In this document: piece after piece, positions 62,416 to 64,000 of the stretch
Numbering within the stretch: position 1 is the first letter of the stretch
Layout: each line of letters opens with the position of its first letter
Source of the DNA: Lacihabitans sp. CS3-21
GTDB taxonomy: Bacteria; Bacteroidota; Bacteroidia; Cytophagales; Spirosomataceae
Length of the DNA: 64,000 bases
Direction: 5' to 3'
Assembly (NCBI RefSeq): GCF_024343675.1
Contig: NZ_RJUD01000017.1
Coordinates: forward strand, 1-64,000
Translations under genes and position numbers: made by a program
The notes under the pieces: generated by a model
What the model was told of the DNA's origin: nothing
Seen by the model: the letters and a program-made list of their open reading frames with translations, nothing else
Databases searched by the model: none

Positions 62416-63714
62416 ATGGAAAAAATCTTAGCAAAAATAGGCATTGAAGCATTGAATAAAATGCAGATAGCTACTCAAAAGAGTATTTTAGAGCATCCGA
62501 ATACCCTTTTATTATCGCCAACGGGTTCGGGCAAAACTTTGGCGTTTTTGTTGCCTTTACTCCAAATTCTTAAACCAGTTGAAAATCAAATTCAGGCCAT
62601 CATTCTGGTTCCGACCCGTGAGCTGGCTTTACAAATAGAGTCCGTTTGGAAAAGCATAGGTTCGGGACATAAAATAAGTGCATTCTATGGTGGCCACAGT
62701 ATGGAAGTAGAGGTAAATAGCCTGAAAAATCCACCTGCATTAGTGGTGGGTACGCCCGGGCGAATTGCGGATCATTACACACGACACACAATTGATTCAA
62801 AGCAGGTGGAAACCATCATTTTTGACGAATTCGACAAGTCCTTAGAAATGGGATTTCATGAACAAATGCAGTTTATATTGGAGCGATTGCCTAAATTGAA
62901 AAAATACATATTTGTATCTGCTACTCAAGGAATTAGCTTGCCTGGTTTCCTGAAAATAGACGCAGTAAATACCTTGGACTTTATCAACGATGGCCAAAGA
63001 AATGAAGGTTTAACACTGAAATATGTTAGAACCAATAACAAAATAAGGTCGCTCAATTTGCTACTCGGACAAATAACCCAAACGCCTACCTTGATATTTT
63101 GTAATCAGCGGGATGAGGTCGAGGAGGTGGCCAATCTTTTGATGAAGAACGGCATAAATTGCGGTGTTTTTCATGGAAAAATAGAGCAGGTAGATCGTGA
63201 AAAAGCTTTAATCAGATTCAGAAACGGAAGTGTTAGGTATTTGATTAGCACTGACTTGGCTGCCAGAGGATTGGATATACCCGAGGTGGAAAACGTGATA
63301 CATTATTCCATGCCTTTTCACGAGCAAGAATTTATCCATCGCAATGGCCGTACTGCCCGTATGAACGCCACCGGCGTGGCGTATTTCTTTCTGGAGGAAA
63401 ACGCAAAACAGCCTCCATATATCTCTCAGCTGCCTGAGGAGCTAGTTTTGGAACAAAAACAACAAGCAGTTACGAAAGAATCATGGACCACGCTTTATTT
63501 TAGTGGAGGCAAAAAAGACAAGATAAATAAAATAGACATTGTAGGTTTTTGTTTGCAAAAAGGCGGAATAGAAAAAGAAGCTTTGGGCAAAATAGAAGTG
63601 CAAGATTTCGCATCTTATGTGGCCATCGCAACGGCCCAAGTTCATTCATTTCTTAAAAATATAAAGGATCAAAAAATCAAGGGGAAGAAATTGAAGATTG
63701 AGGTGGCTAGGTGA
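62416..63714 (+). CDS. DEAD-box RNA helicase of the DbpA type
   Basis: ATP-dependent RNA helicase of 432 residues, two RecA domains plus an RNA-binding tail. Motifs: the Q motif region GIEALNKMQIATQ, I in LLSPTGSGKTLAFLLPLL, Ia in VPTRELALQIE, II as IIFDEFDKSLEMGF (DEFD instead of DEAD), III in FVSATQG, and VI in FIHRNGRTAR. The C-terminal region (about 360-430), KINKIDIVGFCLQKGG to KGKKLKIEVAR, is the DbpA RNA-binding domain, so the enzyme may act on 23S rRNA hairpin 92 in large-subunit assembly. The start ATG is fixed by the overlapping promoter. Confidence 0.93.
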   Translation: MEKILAKIGIEALNKMQIATQKSILEHPNTLLLSPTGSGKTLAFLLPLLQILKPVENQIQAIILVPTRELALQIESVWKSIGSGHKISAFYGGHSMEVEVNSLKNPPALVVGTPGRIADHYTRHTIDSKQVETIIFDEFDKSLEMGFHEQMQFILERLPKLKKYIFVSATQGISLPGFLKIDAVNTLDFINDGQRNEGLTLKYVRTNNKIRSLNLLLGQITQTPTLIFCNQRDEVEEVANLLMKNGINCGVFHGKIEQVDREKALIRFRNGSVRYLISTDLAARGLDIPEVENVIHYSMPFHEQEFIHRNGRTARMNATGVAYFFLEENAKQPPYISQLPEELVLEQKQQAVTKESWTTLYFSGGKKDKINKIDIVGFCLQKGGIEKEALGKIEVQDFASYVAIATAQVHSFLKNIKDQKIKGKKLKIEVAR

Positions 63715-64000
63715 GTTTTAAATGCTTTGCAACGGTTGAACTATCGTTGGTGCGTAAATAGAGTTTTACTCGTTTTACCAAACTTTGTTCATCCCTATTC
63801 AGATGCTGTCTTGAATGATTGGATATTTGAATTAGGTGATTAGGCAAGTAAAACTTGTATAACTTAGAAACTATGGTGGAACCATTATAAAGCCAGATAG
63901 CCTAAACTAACCAAATACACAGGGGTATTTTAATTCCGTCAATCCCACCCCCCAATTCATATCAATTTCATAAAAAAGGCTTCACTTTGTAGTAATATTA
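63715..64000. other. Intergenic region at the right edge
   Basis: No gene or hairpin recognised in the 286 nt to the window end on either strand. Contains scattered AT-rich text only; it may hold the upstream region of a gene beyond the edge. Confidence 0.5.

Overview
The window looks like a piece of the chromosome of a Bacteroidota bacterium, most likely an aerobic member of the Cytophagales. The DNA is AT-rich. Shine-Dalgarno sequences are essentially absent, and many genes are instead preceded by the Bacteroidota -7 element TAnnTTTG. Typical families of the phylum are present: a CBM9/DUF5916 outer-membrane protein, PD40-OmpA, an HEVGH metalloprotease with DUF5117/5118, LytS/LytTR pairs, a FucP-type symporter and a periplasmic sulfatase. 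MenD indicates menaquinone respiration. I see no rRNA, tRNA, phage, IS element or CRISPR array. The genus assignment is open.

Layout. 1-400: ten perfect-length 40-bp tandem repeats abutting the stop of a CBM9/DUF5916 gene. 2.7-20.7 kb: mostly housekeeping genes (SlyD-type FKBP, hemE, ilvE, menD, tgt, an LptF/G permease, ppnP) with small lipoproteins and membrane proteins, separated by clear hairpin terminators. 20.8-25.9 kb: an aldehyde dehydrogenase, then an ECF-type sigma factor locus with an Hsp20 operon, a carbonic anhydrase and a bestrophin-like channel. 26-36.4 kb: a catabolic block with a GMC oxidoreductase, esterase, Zn alcohol dehydrogenase, PhyH dioxygenase, AraC regulator, sulfatase, Tat-exported phospholipase C and an UPF0173 hydrolase. 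36.4-48 kb: a large metalloprotease, an acyltransferase, a two-LiaF plus LytS/LytTR envelope-stress system, a FUSC transporter and small redox enzymes. 48.1-53.5 kb: a compact sulfur cassette. 53.6-64 kb: an unusual aspartic protease, penicillin acylase, S9 peptidase, CotH lipoprotein, a FucP plus mutarotase pair, and a DbpA-like RNA helicase.

The two most interesting loci are regulatory units that can be read from the DNA. First, the sigma factor at 22395 and the small membrane/His-rich/Hsp20 operon at 23422 share a non-housekeeping promoter (TTTAAAGTAAAATC, 8 nt, then TCGTCTTC) at exactly the same distance (25 nt) from the start codon. This predicts an autoregulated ECF regulon controlling a small metal- or envelope-stress operon; it includes a 56-residue His-rich protein at 23678-23848. 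Second, an ArsR-family regulator at 48177 is flanked by two matching palindromes (TATATGA, 8 nt, then a CATATA half-site). Each overlaps a Bacteroidota promoter, one for the regulator and one for the cassette TauE - persulfide dioxygenase/rhodanese - two YeeE/YedE thiosulfate transporters - TsdA-type dihaem cytochrome c - DsrE. That cassette should import thiosulfate, oxidise or persulfidate it and export sulfite under sulfane-sulfur control.

Several starts were moved downstream of the longest frame because the longer frame began at TTG, overlapped a promoter, or lengthened the protein ahead of a clear signal peptide.
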